This document shows, in pieces, positions 22,479 to 34,557 of a DNA stretch of 64,000 nt (position 1 is the stretch's first letter; each line of letters opens with the position of its first letter). This DNA comes from Candidatus Hepatoplasma crinochetorum (GTDB taxonomy: Bacteria > Bacillota_I > Bacilli_A > Mycoplasmatales > Hepatoplasmataceae), in assembly GCA_001179805.1 (NCBI GenBank), contig CWGI01000001.1, positions 434,001 through 498,000 of the forward strand, given 5' to 3'. Under the pieces are notes generated by a model. The model was not told the DNA's origin. It did not search any database and saw nothing but the letters and a program-made list of their open reading frames with translations. The position numbers and the translations under genes were made by a program.

Positions 22479-23246
22479 ATGAATAAAAATAATTATTATG
22501 ATCAGATAATTTTTGATATTAAAGATTTTATTAATAAAAAAGAATATGATAAGGCTTCTAAAATAATCGAAGACGAATTAAATATGCCATATATTCCTTT
22601 GGATTTTGAAGATAAATTATTTAATATAAAAAAAAATTTATCTTCAAAATTTAGTGATGATAGAAATAAAAAGTATAATTCAATTTCAATTGTTTGATAT
22701 TTTGATTTTTTACGTAATGAAAAAATTGATTTCTTTGAAAAATTTGAAATAATTAAAAATTTTGATAGTTTTAATTTGAGAAACAATTTTTTAATTTTGA
22801 AAAAAATATTTTTTGATAAAAAAATAAATGATTTATTAAAATTAAAATTATTATTAATTATTAAAAGACAAGAAATTAAAAAAGATATAGATATATTATT
22901 TAGTGATGGCAAAAAGGAAAATTTTAATTTAGAGAAAATCGAAGATTTTTATCTAAATAAGAATTTTCTAGAGGATTTAAATTTAATTGAAATTTTTTTA
23001 TTTAAAGATCCTGTAATTAAAAATTTTAGTTTTTTAATTCTTGAAATATTTTATATTTTTGAATTAAGAAAAAAAAATATTTGAAATAAAGAAAAAAATT
23101 TATTTTATTTGAAATCAATGTATATATCAGCTATTTTTTTTCAAAATCAAAATTTACAAAATCTGATAAAAAAACAAATTTTAGATTATGAATCCTTTAT
23201 TTTAGAAATAAGGAATTTTTTTATTAACTTTAATTTAAAAAAATAA
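22479..23246 (+). CDS. DUF3196-like hypothetical protein
   Basis: 255 residues, all-helical composition. The N-terminal stretch KASKIIEDELNMPYIPLDFED resembles the conserved opening (EELsMPYIP) of the mycoplasma DUF3196 family, whose function is unknown. An upstream in-frame open stretch runs back into the tRNA-Arg gene and is not coding; the ATG at 22479 is the sensible start. Trp at TGA codons. Ends 76 nt before tig, which has its own promoter. Confidence 0.65.
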
Positions 23247-23265
23247 TATAAGTATTTTGATATTG

Positions 23266-23271
23266 TATAAT
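23266..23271 (+). promoter_or_regulatory. Promoter -10 box of tig and the following gene chain
   Basis: TATAAT directly preceded by TG. The expected transcript has a leader of about 45 nt ending in the strong ribosome-binding site AAGGAGA (23311-23317), in contrast to the leaderless genes. Confidence 0.6.
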
Positions 23272-23322
23272 ATAAAAAGTAAAAGTAATTTTTAATGTTT
23301 TTTGAATATTAAGGAGAAAGAA

Positions 23323-24612
23323 ATGAAAAAAATAGACGTAAACATAGACAATAAGAATATAAATTTAAAATTAATTTTAAAAGGAGAAGATTGAACTAAT
23401 ATTTTAAAAAAAGTTAATAATGATTTAATTAAAAATTTAGAATTAAAAGGTTTTCGCAAAGGAAACGTTCCTCTAGAGATTGCTGAAAAGCATATTAAAA
23501 AAGAGCAAATTTGAAATAGTTCAATTGATGAAGTTGTTAATAATAATTATGATCAAATTATTAATGAATTTAAAAAACACAATGTAATTTCTGGTCCAAA
23601 ATTAGAAATTAATAAAATAACAGATGAAGAAGTTGAAATAAATTTTAGTGGTGTTTTATTTCCAAAAATCAAATTAGGAAATTTTGATAATTTAAAAATA
23701 GATTATACAAGTGAAAATATTACAGAAAAAGATATTAAAAATGAAATAGAAAAAATGGGCGATTTTTCAGTTGAAAAAAAAGAAGTTTTAGATAAAAATT
23801 ATCAAATTAAAAAGGATGATATTACTATAATTAACTTTATTGGAAAAGTTGATGGAGAAGAATTTGAAGGTGGCTCAGCAAAGGATCACGAATTAAAAAT
23901 TGGATCAAATTCTTTTATTGGAAATTTTGAAAATCAATTGATCGGTGCTAAAATAGGAGAAAGCAAAGAAATTAAAGTTAAGTTCCCAGAAACATATCCT
24001 GTAAAAAATTTATCTAACAAAAATGCTGTTTTTAGTGTTAAAATTAATAAAGTATTTCAAGAAGAAAAATTATCAGATAAAAAATTAGTTGAAAAATTAG
24101 AGAAAATTGGAATAAAATCAATTGATGAATTTCATAATAAAATTAAAAAAATTTTAACTGAAAAAAATATTCAACAAGCAAATGATAATTTTTTTAGTAA
24201 ATTTTTAGATGAAGTAAAAAAAATAGAAAAAACAGAAATAGATATTCCAAATGAATTAATTGAGCAAGAATTAGAAAAAGAATTTTCAGATTTTAAAAAT
24301 CGTTTAGAAGAACAAGGAATTAAAATGAAAGATTATTTTGAAATTCTTAAAACAGATGAAAAAAATTTTAAAGAAAATAACTTAAAAATAAGTATAAAAA
24401 ATAAAATTGAAAATAGTTTAATTTATTCAAAATTACTTAACGATTTAAAAATTGAAATATCTGAAGATGAATTAGAAAAGGAATATAATACAATTTCAGA
24501 GGATCAAAAAATTGCGATCGAAGAAACTAAAAAACAAATTCCTGAAGAAACAATTAGAAATTCTTTAATATATCAAAAATTAATAAATACATTAATTAAC
24601 AAACTAAAATAG
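23323..24612 (+). CDS. tig: Trigger factor (ribosome-bound chaperone, PPIase)
   Basis: 429 residues. Binds nascent chains at ribosomal protein L23. The ribosome-docking signature GFRKGNVPLEIAEKHI (GFRxGxxP) is at about residues 46-61; an FKBP-like PPIase domain (DDITIINFIGKVDGEEFEGGSA) follows, then a long helical C-terminal chaperone domain. AAGGAGA 6 nt before the ATG is one of the clearest Shine-Dalgarno sites in the window. lon follows 21 nt downstream. Confidence 0.95.
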
Positions 24613-24633
24613 GATTTTACAAATAAAAAAATT

Positions 24634-27003
24634 ATGTCTTTAAATAAAAAATTGCCATTAATAATTACCAAAGGAAATATTTTGTTTCCTAATTTTGTCA
24701 CAAGCTTAGGATTTAAAAAGGAATATTTATCAGAAGATTTTATTAAAAATTTTCAAAATAGTGATTTGAATGTTATTATTACTTCTTCATTTGAAGAAGA
24801 TAATTTTGAAAAAACACGAGAACAGAAAAAAAGTTTAAAAAAACTTAAAATTTTGGAATATGGAACATTTGCTTCTGTTGGCAATATTGTTGAAAAAGAA
24901 GATACAATAAATATTTTTTTTAATGGTCTTAAACGTGTAAAAATTGTTGATTTTATTGAAAAATCACCAGGTAATTTTTTAGCTGAATTTACTGATTTAA
25001 AAGATGTAAATGTAGATTCTAATAAATCTCTTGAATTAAAAGGTAAAATTCGCAATTTGATTTTGCAAAGAATGAATCAACTTAAATTAAGATCTGATAA
25101 TATGGAACCATTGTTTCAAGCTCCTGCTGGAGCATTTTCTGATTCAATTGCAAATATTTTGCATCTTACAAATGCTGAAAAATTTGAATTAATAAGTGAA
25201 AATAATGTTGAAAAAAGATTAGAGATATTATTAGATAATTTACAAACTTCTTTACAAGTTAATGAAGATATTGCTCGTGATATTAACACACGAGTAAGAG
25301 AAAAATTTACAAAACAACAAAAAGAATTTTATTTACGTGAACAATTAAAGGCAATTAGAGAAGAACTTGATGAGATGTCGGGTGAGGAAAATGACATAAA
25401 AACACTTAAAAAAAGAGCAGAACAAAATCCTTATCCTGAAAATATTAAATCAAAAATTTTAAAGGAAATTGGTAGACTTGAAAATACACCAAATTCAGCA
25501 CCAGAAGCCGGAATTATTCGAACTTATTTAGATTGAATAATGAATGTTCCATGATGACAAAAAGATAATGAAAAAATTGATATTGTAAAAGCAAAAAAAA
25601 TTCTTGATGAAGATCACTATGGACTTGAAGAACCCAAAAAAAGAATTATTGAATACCTTGCTGTAAAACAAAATAATCCTGATTCAAAAGGTGCAATAAT
25701 ATCTTTAATAGGTCCTCCCGGAACAGGAAAAACATCACTTTCAAAATCAATTGCAAGAGCATTAGATCGTAAATTTATAAAAATTTCCCTTGGGGGAATT
25801 AAAGATGAATCTGAAATAAGGGGTCATCGTCGTACTTATATTGCATCAATGCCTGGTAAAATTATTCAAGCAATGCGCAAAGCCGGGGCAACAAATCCTG
25901 TTATTTTGCTTGATGAAATTGATAAAATGTCTACTGATTTTAGAGGAGATCCAGCTTCTGCGATGCTTGAAGTATTAGATTATGAACAAAATAGTAAATT
26001 TCAAGATCATTATTTAGAAGAAGAATATGATTTATCAAATGTTTTTTTCCTTGCAACTGCAAATTATGTTAAAGATATTCCTGAACCTCTCTATGATCGT
26101 TTGGAAAAAATTGAAATAACTTCCTATACAGAACTTGAAAAAACAGAAATTGCAAAAAAATTCTTAGTTCCCCGTGTAATTAATGAAACAAATCTTAAAA
26201 CAAAAAATTTTAAAATTGATGATGATACATTAAAATTTATTATTCGTCATTACACAATGGAAGCGGGAGTAAGACAATTACATCGTACACTTGAAAAAAT
26301 TGCTCGTGGTATTTTAGTGATGAGTTTAGATGGAGAATTAAAAAGCAATGGTGTTTATAAAATTAATAAAAAACATGTTGTTAAGTTATTAGGAAAAATT
26401 ATATTTAACTATACCAAAAAAGAAGATGTTCCACAAATTGGAACGGTAAATGGACTTGCTTGAACAGCGTACGGTGGAGATATTTTGCCAATTGAAGTTA
26501 CACTTTTTCCGGGGAAAGGAAATTTAATTTTAACAGGACAAATTAAAGATGTAATGAAAGAATCGGCTTCGATTGCTTATTCTTATATTAAATCAAATTA
26601 TAAAAAATTTGATATTAAAGCAGATCTTAAAGATAATAAAAATATTTTTAAAGATTTTGATGTTCATGTTCATTCTCCTGATGGAGCAACACCAAAAGAT
26701 GGTCCATCAGCTGGAGTGACTTTTACAACATCATTAATTTCTGCTCTTCGAAGAATTCCTGTTTCTGAAAAAATAGGAATGACAGGTGAGATAACTTTGA
26801 GAGGTAAAATATTACCAATCGGAGGATTAAGAGAAAAATCGATCTCTGCTTATCGTTCAGGTTTAGAATCGATATATATCCCAAAAGAAAATTTGCGTGA
26901 TATTGATACATTGCCAAAAGAAATTACAAAAAATTTAAAAATAATTCCTGTTGCAACTTTTGATGAACTTTATAGAAGATTAAAAAAAGATCATCGAATA
27001 TAA
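24634..27003 (+). CDS. lon: ATP-dependent protease Lon
   Basis: 789 residues, full length. Degrades misfolded and regulatory proteins. N-terminal substrate domain starting LPLIITKGNILFPN, AAA+ domain with Walker A GPPGTGKTS (about residue 360) and Walker B ILLDEIDKM, and a C-terminal protease with catalytic Ser692 in PKDGPSAGV and Lys735 in LREKSISAYRSG. Trp residues are TGA. Follows tig, making a protein-quality-control pair at the head of a long gene chain. Confidence 0.96.
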
Positions 27004-27019
27004 AATTATTAATTTAGAT

Positions 27020-29599
27020 ATGGAAGACAAAAACAACAATAATAAAAATATATATAATCCTGATCAATTTGAAGAAAAAATTTATGATTTCTGAAAAAGA
27101 AATAATTTTTTTAATAAAAAAAATCAAGGAAATAAAAGTTTTTCGATAATTCTTCCTCCTCCAAATGTAACAGGAGATCTTCATTTAGGACATGCTTGAG
27201 ATCTTTATTTTCCTGATCTTTTAATTAGATATAAAAAATTAAAAGGATATAATGCAATTTGATATCCAGGAACCGATCATGCTGGAATAGCAACTCAAGC
27301 AAAAATAGAAAAAATAATTTTTGAAGAAACTGGTAAAAATCGTTTTTCAATAGGAAAAAAAGAGTTCCTTGCAAAAATTTGAGATTGAAAAAAACTTTAT
27401 GAAAATAATATTTTTAATCAATGATATAAAATCGGGGTTTGTTTAGATTTTGATAAATATAAATTTACTCTTGATAAAAAAGTAAATGATTTAGTAAATA
27501 AAACTTTCATAAATTATTATAATGAAGGTTTAATATATCAAGATACAAAACTTATAAATTGAGATCCAAAATTGCAAACAGCTATTTCAAATATTGAAAT
27601 TGAAAAAAGAGAAACAAAATCTAAATTGTATTATATTCGATATCCATTTTTAAATGATAAAAAAAATTATTTAATTATTGCAACAACAAGACCAGAAACA
27701 ATTCTTGGAGATACTGCTATTTTTGTAAATCCAAAAGATCAAAGATATCAAAAATATATTGGAAAGTTCTTATTAAATCCTTTAAATGATCAAAAATTAA
27801 AAATACTAACAGATGATTATATTGATATTTCTTTTGGAACAGGAGTTATGAAAGCTACTCCTGCACACGATTTTAATGATTATAATTTAGGTAAAAAGTA
27901 TAATTTAAATTTTATTAATATTTTAAATAAAGATGGAAAAATGAATCAGCAGTGTTTAAAATATGCTAATTTAGATAGATATGAAGCTCGAAAAATTATC
28001 ATAAAAGATTTAAAAACAAAAAATTTGATTGAAAAAATTGATCACAATTATATAAATAATATTTCTTATTCACAACGATCAGGGACGATTATTGAACCCC
28101 TAATTTCAAAACAATGGTTTTTAAAATCTTCAAATCTTGCTAAAAATACTTTAAAATTTAATAATGATAAGATTTATTTTTATCCAGAAAGATTTTTAAA
28201 AGAATACAAAAAAGCAATTAATAATATGGAAGATTGATGTATTTCTCGTCAATTGTGATGAGGACATAGAATTCCTGTTTGATATTTTGAAGACAAAATA
28301 AGAGTACAAGAAATTTCTCCTGGAAAAAATTGAAAACAAGACGAGGATGTTTTGGATACTTGATTTTCTTCTTCTCTCTGGCCACTTGTTAATAAAGATC
28401 AAAAGATAATTGATAAATCAGAAAATAAATTTTATTTATCGGATACACTTTTTACAGGTAGTGATATTCTTTTCTTTTGAGTTGTAAGAATGATTTTTCA
28501 GTCAATTCAAATTGAAAAAAAATATCCTTTTAAAAATGTAATTATTCATGGATTAATTCGTGATAAAAATGGTAAGAAAATGTCTAAATCACTAAATAAT
28601 GGAATAAATCCAATTGATACCATTAATAAGTGAGGATCTGATTCTCTAAGATTTTTTTTGTTAGCAAATTCAACACCGGGAAATGATTTAAATTTTAATG
28701 AAGAAAAAATAAATTACTCTTGAGATATTAATAATAAATTATTTAATATTAATAATTTATTACTTAAATTAAGTTTAAAAGAAAAAATCTATCGAACTGA
28801 AATTTTTAATTTAAAATTAAATCCATTAGATAATTTTTTACTTTATAAACTAAAAAAACTTTTAATATTAATTGAAAATAATCTTGAAAAATATAATTTA
28901 ACAATAATATTTAATAATATAAGTAGTTTTTTAATAGATGATTTTTCAAGTAATTATCTTGAACTTTTAAGAGAATATAAAAATACAAATAAATATCAAA
29001 ACGCATTAAATATTTATTTACAAATTTTAATTATATTGCATCCATTTATTCCTTTTCTTACAGAAAAAAATTACCAATCTTTAAAAGATAAAATTGAAAT
29101 TAAAGAGTCTATTTTATTGGAAAGTTATTTAGATTTAAAAGATATTAATTATTTAAAAATTAATTTTAATATAATTAAAAAAGTACTCGCAGTTTTAAAA
29201 GTTTTAAGAAAAATTAATTCAAATTTTGAATATAAAAAAAATTATAAAATTTTAATTTTAAATAACGATTTGAATAATAAAGAAAAAATCTATATTAAAG
29301 AATTTTTTAAAAGTAAATATAATTTTGAATTTATTGAACAAATAGAAAAAATAAAATTTAATGATATATATATTTCAAAAAGTATTGGAGCGATTTTTTA
29401 TAGATTTAGTGATAAAAATTTAAAAACAATCGATTATTTAAAAACAAAAGCACAAAAATATTTTAAATTTGAATATGATCGTGCTGATAATTTATTAAAT
29501 AATAATGGATTTTTAAAAAATGCAAATAATCAATTAATTGAGAATGAAAGAAATAAAAAAGAAAAATATAGAAAACTTTTAAATTTAATAAAAAATTAA
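27020..29599 (+). CDS. valS: Valine-tRNA ligase
   Basis: 859 residues. Class I synthetase: [15 protein letters not shown] (HIGH motif), [13 protein letters not shown], editing domain with [15 protein letters not shown] and CP1 Asp in [38 protein letters not shown] and [14 protein letters not shown] (KMSKS). A charged C-terminal tail (ending near [12 protein letters not shown]) matches the ValRS coiled coil. At least a dozen Trp residues use TGA. Starts 16 nt after lon, ends 3 nt before rluD. Confidence 0.96.
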
Positions 29600-29602
29600 A
29601 GT

Positions 29603-30535
29603 ATGGAATTTACTTTTACAAACTTAAAACCAATTCGAATTGATAAATACCTTGTAGATTTATTGCAAAATGAGTTAACAAGAAGTCAAATTAACAATCT
29701 TATTGAAAATAATGTTGTTTTTGTCAATGAAAAATTGATTACAAAATCTGGATATATTATAAAAGGTAGCGGGGAAATTAAAATAGATGACATTTTTTTA
29801 AATAATAAAAATCAAGAAAAATTAAATAAATGAAACAATCCAAAATTAATTGATATAATTTTTGAAACAGATGATTATATTGTAATTAATAAACCATCTA
29901 ACTTGTCTGTTTATCCTGGATCTAAAAATAATGATCATACATTAGTTAATATTCTTATCTCAATTCGAAAATATTTATCTAATATAGATACTAAAAGACC
30001 AGGTATCGTTCATAGAATTGATAAAAATACATCTGGTGTTTTAGTAATAGCAAAAAATAATAAATTCAGTATTTATTTGCAAAAACAGTTTCAAGAACGA
30101 AAAGTTTATAAAGAATATTTAGCAATAACAAAGGGTAATCTACCTGCAAAAAAAGGGATAATAGATGCGCCGATTGGAAGAGATGCTAATAATAGAAAAT
30201 TAATGACGGTAACTAATAAAAATAGTAAATATGCAATTACAGAGTATGAGGTTATTGAAAGATTTTTAAATCATGATTATTTAAAATTAATTATAAAAAC
30301 AGGAAGAACTCATCAAATTCGTGTTCATATGAGATTTTTAAATACTCCAATTTTAAATGATTTTGATTATGACAAAAAAATCAAAAAAAATAATAATTAC
30401 GGACAATTTTTGCATTCTTATAAAATTTGCTTTTATGACTATCAAAATGAGCAAAAATGTTTTAAAGCAAAATTACCTTCTTATTTTAAAAAACAATTAA
30501 ATATTTTAAAAAGGAAAAAAAATGGCGAAAATTAG
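29603..30535 (+). CDS. rluD: RluA/RluD family 23S rRNA pseudouridine synthase
   Basis: 310 residues. N-terminal S4 RNA-binding domain (RIDKYLVDLLQNELTRSQINNLIE) and catalytic domain with GIVHRIDKNTSGVLVIAKN (catalytic Asp in HRID), YKEYLAITKG and GRTHQIRVHM. Modifies uridines in 23S rRNA; exact target among RluA-family members not decidable. Its last 14 nt overlap the next gene. One TGA-Trp. Confidence 0.92.
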
Positions 30536-32174
30536 ATTATTAGGTTTAGGTGGTCTAGATGAAAAAGCTAAAGATTTATATATATTAGAAATTGATTCAA
30601 AAATATTTATATTAGATGCTGGTATATCTGAACCTTTTTATCCACTTTTAGGAATAAATTATTATATTCCCAAACTTGATTATTTAAAAGAAAATTATGA
30701 CAAAATAAAAGGGATTTTTTTATCTTCTCCCAATAGAAATATGATTGGAGCGATTTCACAAATATTGAAATTGTTCCCCAAAATTCCTATTTATGGATCT
30801 GATGTTACGATAAAATCTTTAGATATTTTTTTCAAAGATAATTTTCAAGTAAAAAAAGCAAATAAAAATATAATTTCTGAAAATAAAGAATTAAAAATTA
30901 ATGATGTTGTTATAAGGGTTGTTGATTTAAATTCTTCTTGTCCTGGAACTTTAGGATATGTTTTTAATACAAAAGACGGGAATATATTTTATTTTTCATC
31001 TTATATTTTTGATTATATTGAAGAATATAATATTTCTATCTTTGATCATATAAAAAAATATACAATTGAAAAAAATCTTTTATTTATATCTGATTCATTA
31101 AATATGAATCGTAATTCTTCTATATATCCGCTTTATAAAATTAGTAATCATATTGAAAAGTATTTTGATGAAAAGAAAAGAATTTTTATAACTCTTTATG
31201 AAGATAACATTATTAATATGGTTGAGATAATAAATTTATCAAAGGAATATAAAAGAGACATTTATATATTTGATATTGAGTTTTTGGATCTTCTTAAAAT
31301 GATGATGCTAGCAAAAAAAATTCCTAATTTTAATCTTAAGAAAGCATCGGAATTAAAAAATTCAACTCCACCAGAAAAAGTAATTATTATAATGTCTGGA
31401 ACAAGATCTAATCTTTATCATCGTGTAAAATCAAGTTTAATTGAAGATAATATTTATAATTTAGAAATTGAAAAAGAAGATATTTTTATTTTTGCATCTG
31501 AACCACAATCTGGTAATGAAGCTATTTTTCAAAATATTACAAGTGAAGTTTCAAAAATTGATCCAGAAACTTTGATTTTGGGAGAAAATGATAAAATTTG
31601 AATTCATCCCACACAATATGATTTAAAAAACTATATCGGGTTATTAAAACCGAAATTTTTTATGCCTGTAAAAGGATATTTTAAAGAATTCATTGAAGCT
31701 AAAAAAATTTTAAAATCAATTGATTATAAAGATAATCAAATTATAATTGCTGAAAATGGCGAAATATTTGAAATAAATGATGGAAATAATTTAGGTATTG
31801 TACGCAAATTAAAAGAAATTGGCGTACAAGTTGTTGAGGGAATAAATGATGAATTGATTGATAATGAAATTATCACCCAAAGACAAGCTTTAGGGAAAGA
31901 TGGATTACTTACAATTGGTTGTATTGTAAGTAAAGACGAAAAATTTAAAATAATTTCTAATATAGATATTCAAATGCGAGGTTTAATTTATATTAAAAAT
32001 CAAGAAAAATTAATGCAAAATCTAGAAAATGAAATTAAATTAATAATTGAGGAAAATCGTGAAGATTTTATCTTAAATAGAGTACAATCTATTATTATTA
32101 AAAGAATTAATAAGATGTTGCGTTTGTCAATTAAGAAAATTCCAACTATAATAATAAAGATTAAACAAATATAA
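30522..32174 (+). CDS. RNase J-like protein with lost catalytic motifs
   Basis: 550 residues in the RNase J length range, and the fold is followed throughout: GGLDEKAKDLYILEID, IFILDAGI, GYVFNTKDGNIFYF, SGTRSNLYHRV (TGSQGEP region) and EPQSGNEAI (the SSPIPGNE region). However the metal-binding HGHEDH that should sit at about residues 67-76 reads FLSSPNRNMIGA, and MPVHGEYRH reads MPVKGYFKEF, so nearly all metal ligands are gone. Likely an inactive J2-type partner or a purely RNA-binding scaffold. Start ATG overlaps rluD by 14 nt with AAGGA just upstream. Confidence 0.8.
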
Positions 32175-32198
32175 TTTTAATTATGAGGCTAAATTAAA

Positions 32199-34205
32199 AT
32201 GAGTAACAAAAAAAATAAAAATAAAAAAAATATTTTTTCGTTTGGATTAAATGGAATTATGAGTTTTTTTAAAAATATTTCAAAAACAAAAAAGGATGAA
32301 ACTATTTCTTTAGAAAACACGAGTTTTGAAAGTGAAAATATTTTAAAAAATGATCAAAATAATTTTGATCTTTTAAAAGAAAATGCTCGTCTTTATAAAG
32401 TAAAGAATAAAATTTTATCGAAAAAAAAGGGTGAAGAATTTGTTGATGAACATTTAAATTTGCAAACAAATACTGCACAATTTCTTTTTGAAAATATTTT
32501 TGAAGCAGAAAAACTAAAAGAAAAATTAGAAGAGTTAAATTTAGAAAAGGAGATTGAAGTTGAAATTGGTGATAAAGATAAAAAATCTTATACATTAAAA
32601 TTTAATGATGATAACTTAAAATTGGAAGAAAAAAAAGAAAATAATCTATTTTCTGATTTTGATTATGAAAAAGATTTTGATTTTGATTCAGAAGAAAATG
32701 AAGAAGAATTAAAAAAAAAAGAACAGAATAACTTAAATCAAGATGAAATAGAAAATGAGAGTGAAATTTTAAAAAAAAAAGAGAATAACGTAAAATTTCC
32801 CTTTTTTTTATTAAAAAAAAGGGAAATTGAAATTAAAGATCAAAATGCTAATTTAATTGGAAAATATGAAAGAAAAATAAATTATATTTTAAGAAATATT
32901 GATTTTCCAGGAGAAATTACAAAAATTAATAGTTGTTCAACATTTTCAACTTTTACAATTTCACTTTTTAAAAATTTTAATCTTAAAGATTTATATTACT
33001 TCAAAAGTCATTTTAATAAATATTTTTATAAAATAAAATATCGCTTTGATATTAATAAAATTAATCAAAAAATATTAATTTTGGAAATAAAAAATTATTA
33101 TTATGAATCTTTTAATTTTAATAATCTTTTAGAAAAAATGCATAATGATTTCTTTGATGAGAAATTATTACTAGGAGAAAATTATAAAGGTGAATTAATT
33201 TGTAAATCTTTGTCTAAATTATTTGTTATTGCTCAATCAAAAGAGAAAATTAATTTTATTCATAATTTAATTACCTCAATTATTTTTAAAAAAAGTTCAA
33301 ATGAAATAAAATTTAAAATTTATTTAAATCAGAATGTAAATTTAAAATATAATCTTAATTTTCCATATTTTATTAAAAGTGATAAAAATAAAAAATATTC
33401 ATTAAATGATATTATAGATATTTTTGATAAAAGACACGAACTCTTTATTAAAAATAATGTTAAAAGTTTTGAACAATATAATAATATTTTAATTGATGAA
33501 GATAAAAAAATAGAAAAAATAGTTTTAGTTGTATCTGAATTAAATGATATATTGAATAATAATGACAATTTTAATCTTAATAAATTTACAAAAATAATTG
33601 AAAAAGGAGAAAAATTAGGTATTTATACTATATTATTGACAGATAAAATTTTTGAAAATAATTTAAGTAAAATGAATTTAAATTTATTTAAAGAAGAACA
33701 AAAAATTTTATTTTTTAAAAATAAAATACAATCAAATTTTTATTTTTTCAAAAAAAAGGAAATTGATCAATTATTTCTTACTGGAGATTTTATTATTTCA
33801 AGTCAAAATGAATTAATACATTGTCAACAAGCGATTATTTCAGATAAAGAATTAGATTTAATAAATATTTATTTGAAAAATTTTTATAATTTTAAAAGCG
33901 AACAAAAATCAATTGAAATTGAAGAAGAAAGATTTATGGAAAAAGAATCAAAAAAAAATCAAATAAAAGAAGAAGAAATTTTAAGTAAAGATGATTTTTT
34001 ATTAAAAACAGCAAAAATAATTTTATGCGAAAGAAAAGAAATTAATTTACAAATAATTCAATCCTATATGGGAATTGATTATAACAAGGCTTATTTAGTT
34101 TTAAACAGTTTATTTAAATATAAAATAATTTCTTCTATAAAAAATAACAATAATTATTATAAATTAATTAATAATGAGGTTTGTGATGAAGTTAAATATT
34201 TCTAA
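32199..34205 (+). CDS. Degenerate FtsK/SpoIIIE-like protein lacking Walker A
   Basis: 668 residues. Acidic Lys/Glu/Asn-rich linker (1-205), then an FtsK motor layout: alpha domain around 220-300, LLGENYKGELICKSLSKLFVI (324-344) matching the strand before Walker A, but where GATGSGKS should stand is AQSKEKIN; RHELFIKNNVKSFEQYN (412-428), KIVLVVSELNDIL (440-452) in place of Walker B DELADLM, KLGIYTILLTDK (GIHLILATQRP region), GDFIISSQNELIHCQQAIISDKE, and a C-terminal winged-helix gamma domain (597-645, IQSYMGIDYNKAYLVLNSL). No N-terminal membrane helices. ATP hydrolysis looks impossible. No TGA codon occurs in this frame. Confidence 0.72.
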   Translation: MSNKKNKNKKNIFSFGLNGIMSFFKNISKTKKDETISLENTSFESENILKNDQNNFDLLKENARLYKVKNKILSKKKGEEFVDEHLNLQTNTAQFLFENIFEAEKLKEKLEELNLEKEIEVEIGDKDKKSYTLKFNDDNLKLEEKKENNLFSDFDYEKDFDFDSEENEEELKKKEQNNLNQDEIENESEILKKKENNVKFPFFLLKKREIEIKDQNANLIGKYERKINYILRNIDFPGEITKINSCSTFSTFTISLFKNFNLKDLYYFKSHFNKYFYKIKYRFDINKINQKILILEIKNYYYESFNFNNLLEKMHNDFFDEKLLLGENYKGELICKSLSKLFVIAQSKEKINFIHNLITSIIFKKSSNEIKFKIYLNQNVNLKYNLNFPYFIKSDKNKKYSLNDIIDIFDKRHELFIKNNVKSFEQYNNILIDEDKKIEKIVLVVSELNDILNNNDNFNLNKFTKIIEKGEKLGIYTILLTDKIFENNLSKMNLNLFKEEQKILFFKNKIQSNFYFFKKKEIDQLFLTGDFIISSQNELIHCQQAIISDKELDLINIYLKNFYNFKSEQKSIEIEEERFMEKESKKNQIKEEEILSKDDFLLKTAKIILCERKEINLQIIQSYMGIDYNKAYLVLNSLFKYKIISSIKNNNNYYKLINNEVCDEVKYF

Positions 34206-34533
34206 TCATTCAATTTATGAATTAAAAGAATTGATCGAAATATCAAAAGATCAATTAATATTTGTTTATTTTTCAGCAAAATGGTGTGGCGAATGTAAAA
34301 TGTCTAATTTAGTTTTTCAAAAATTAAAGTTAATTTATGAAAAAAAATTTTTATTTTTTAAAATTGACGTTGATGAAGAAAAATTATGAGAACATAAACA
34401 AAATGAATTTTTTAAAATTAAAAAAGTTCCGACTTTTTTAATTTATAAAAATCAAAATGAAATTTCAAGATATTTAAATTTTAAAGAATTTGGTTTTCAT
34501 GAAAAAGAAATTAAAAAATATCTTAAATTTTAG
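34186..34533 (+). CDS. Thioredoxin-fold protein with WCGEC active site
   Basis: 115 residues. FVYFSAKWCGECKMSNLVFQKL carries the two redox cysteines at residues 34 and 37, but the usual WCGPC is WCGEC. The cis-proline loop is VPTFLIYKN. Start chosen at the ATG at 34186, which has GAGG 6-9 nt upstream, rather than the ATG at 34174; it overlaps the ftsK-like gene by 20 nt. Either a thioredoxin with shifted redox potential or a thioredoxin-like oxidoreductase; the main trxA may be elsewhere. Confidence 0.8.
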
Positions 34534-34557
34534 TAATGAAGTGACTTTGGGATTAAA

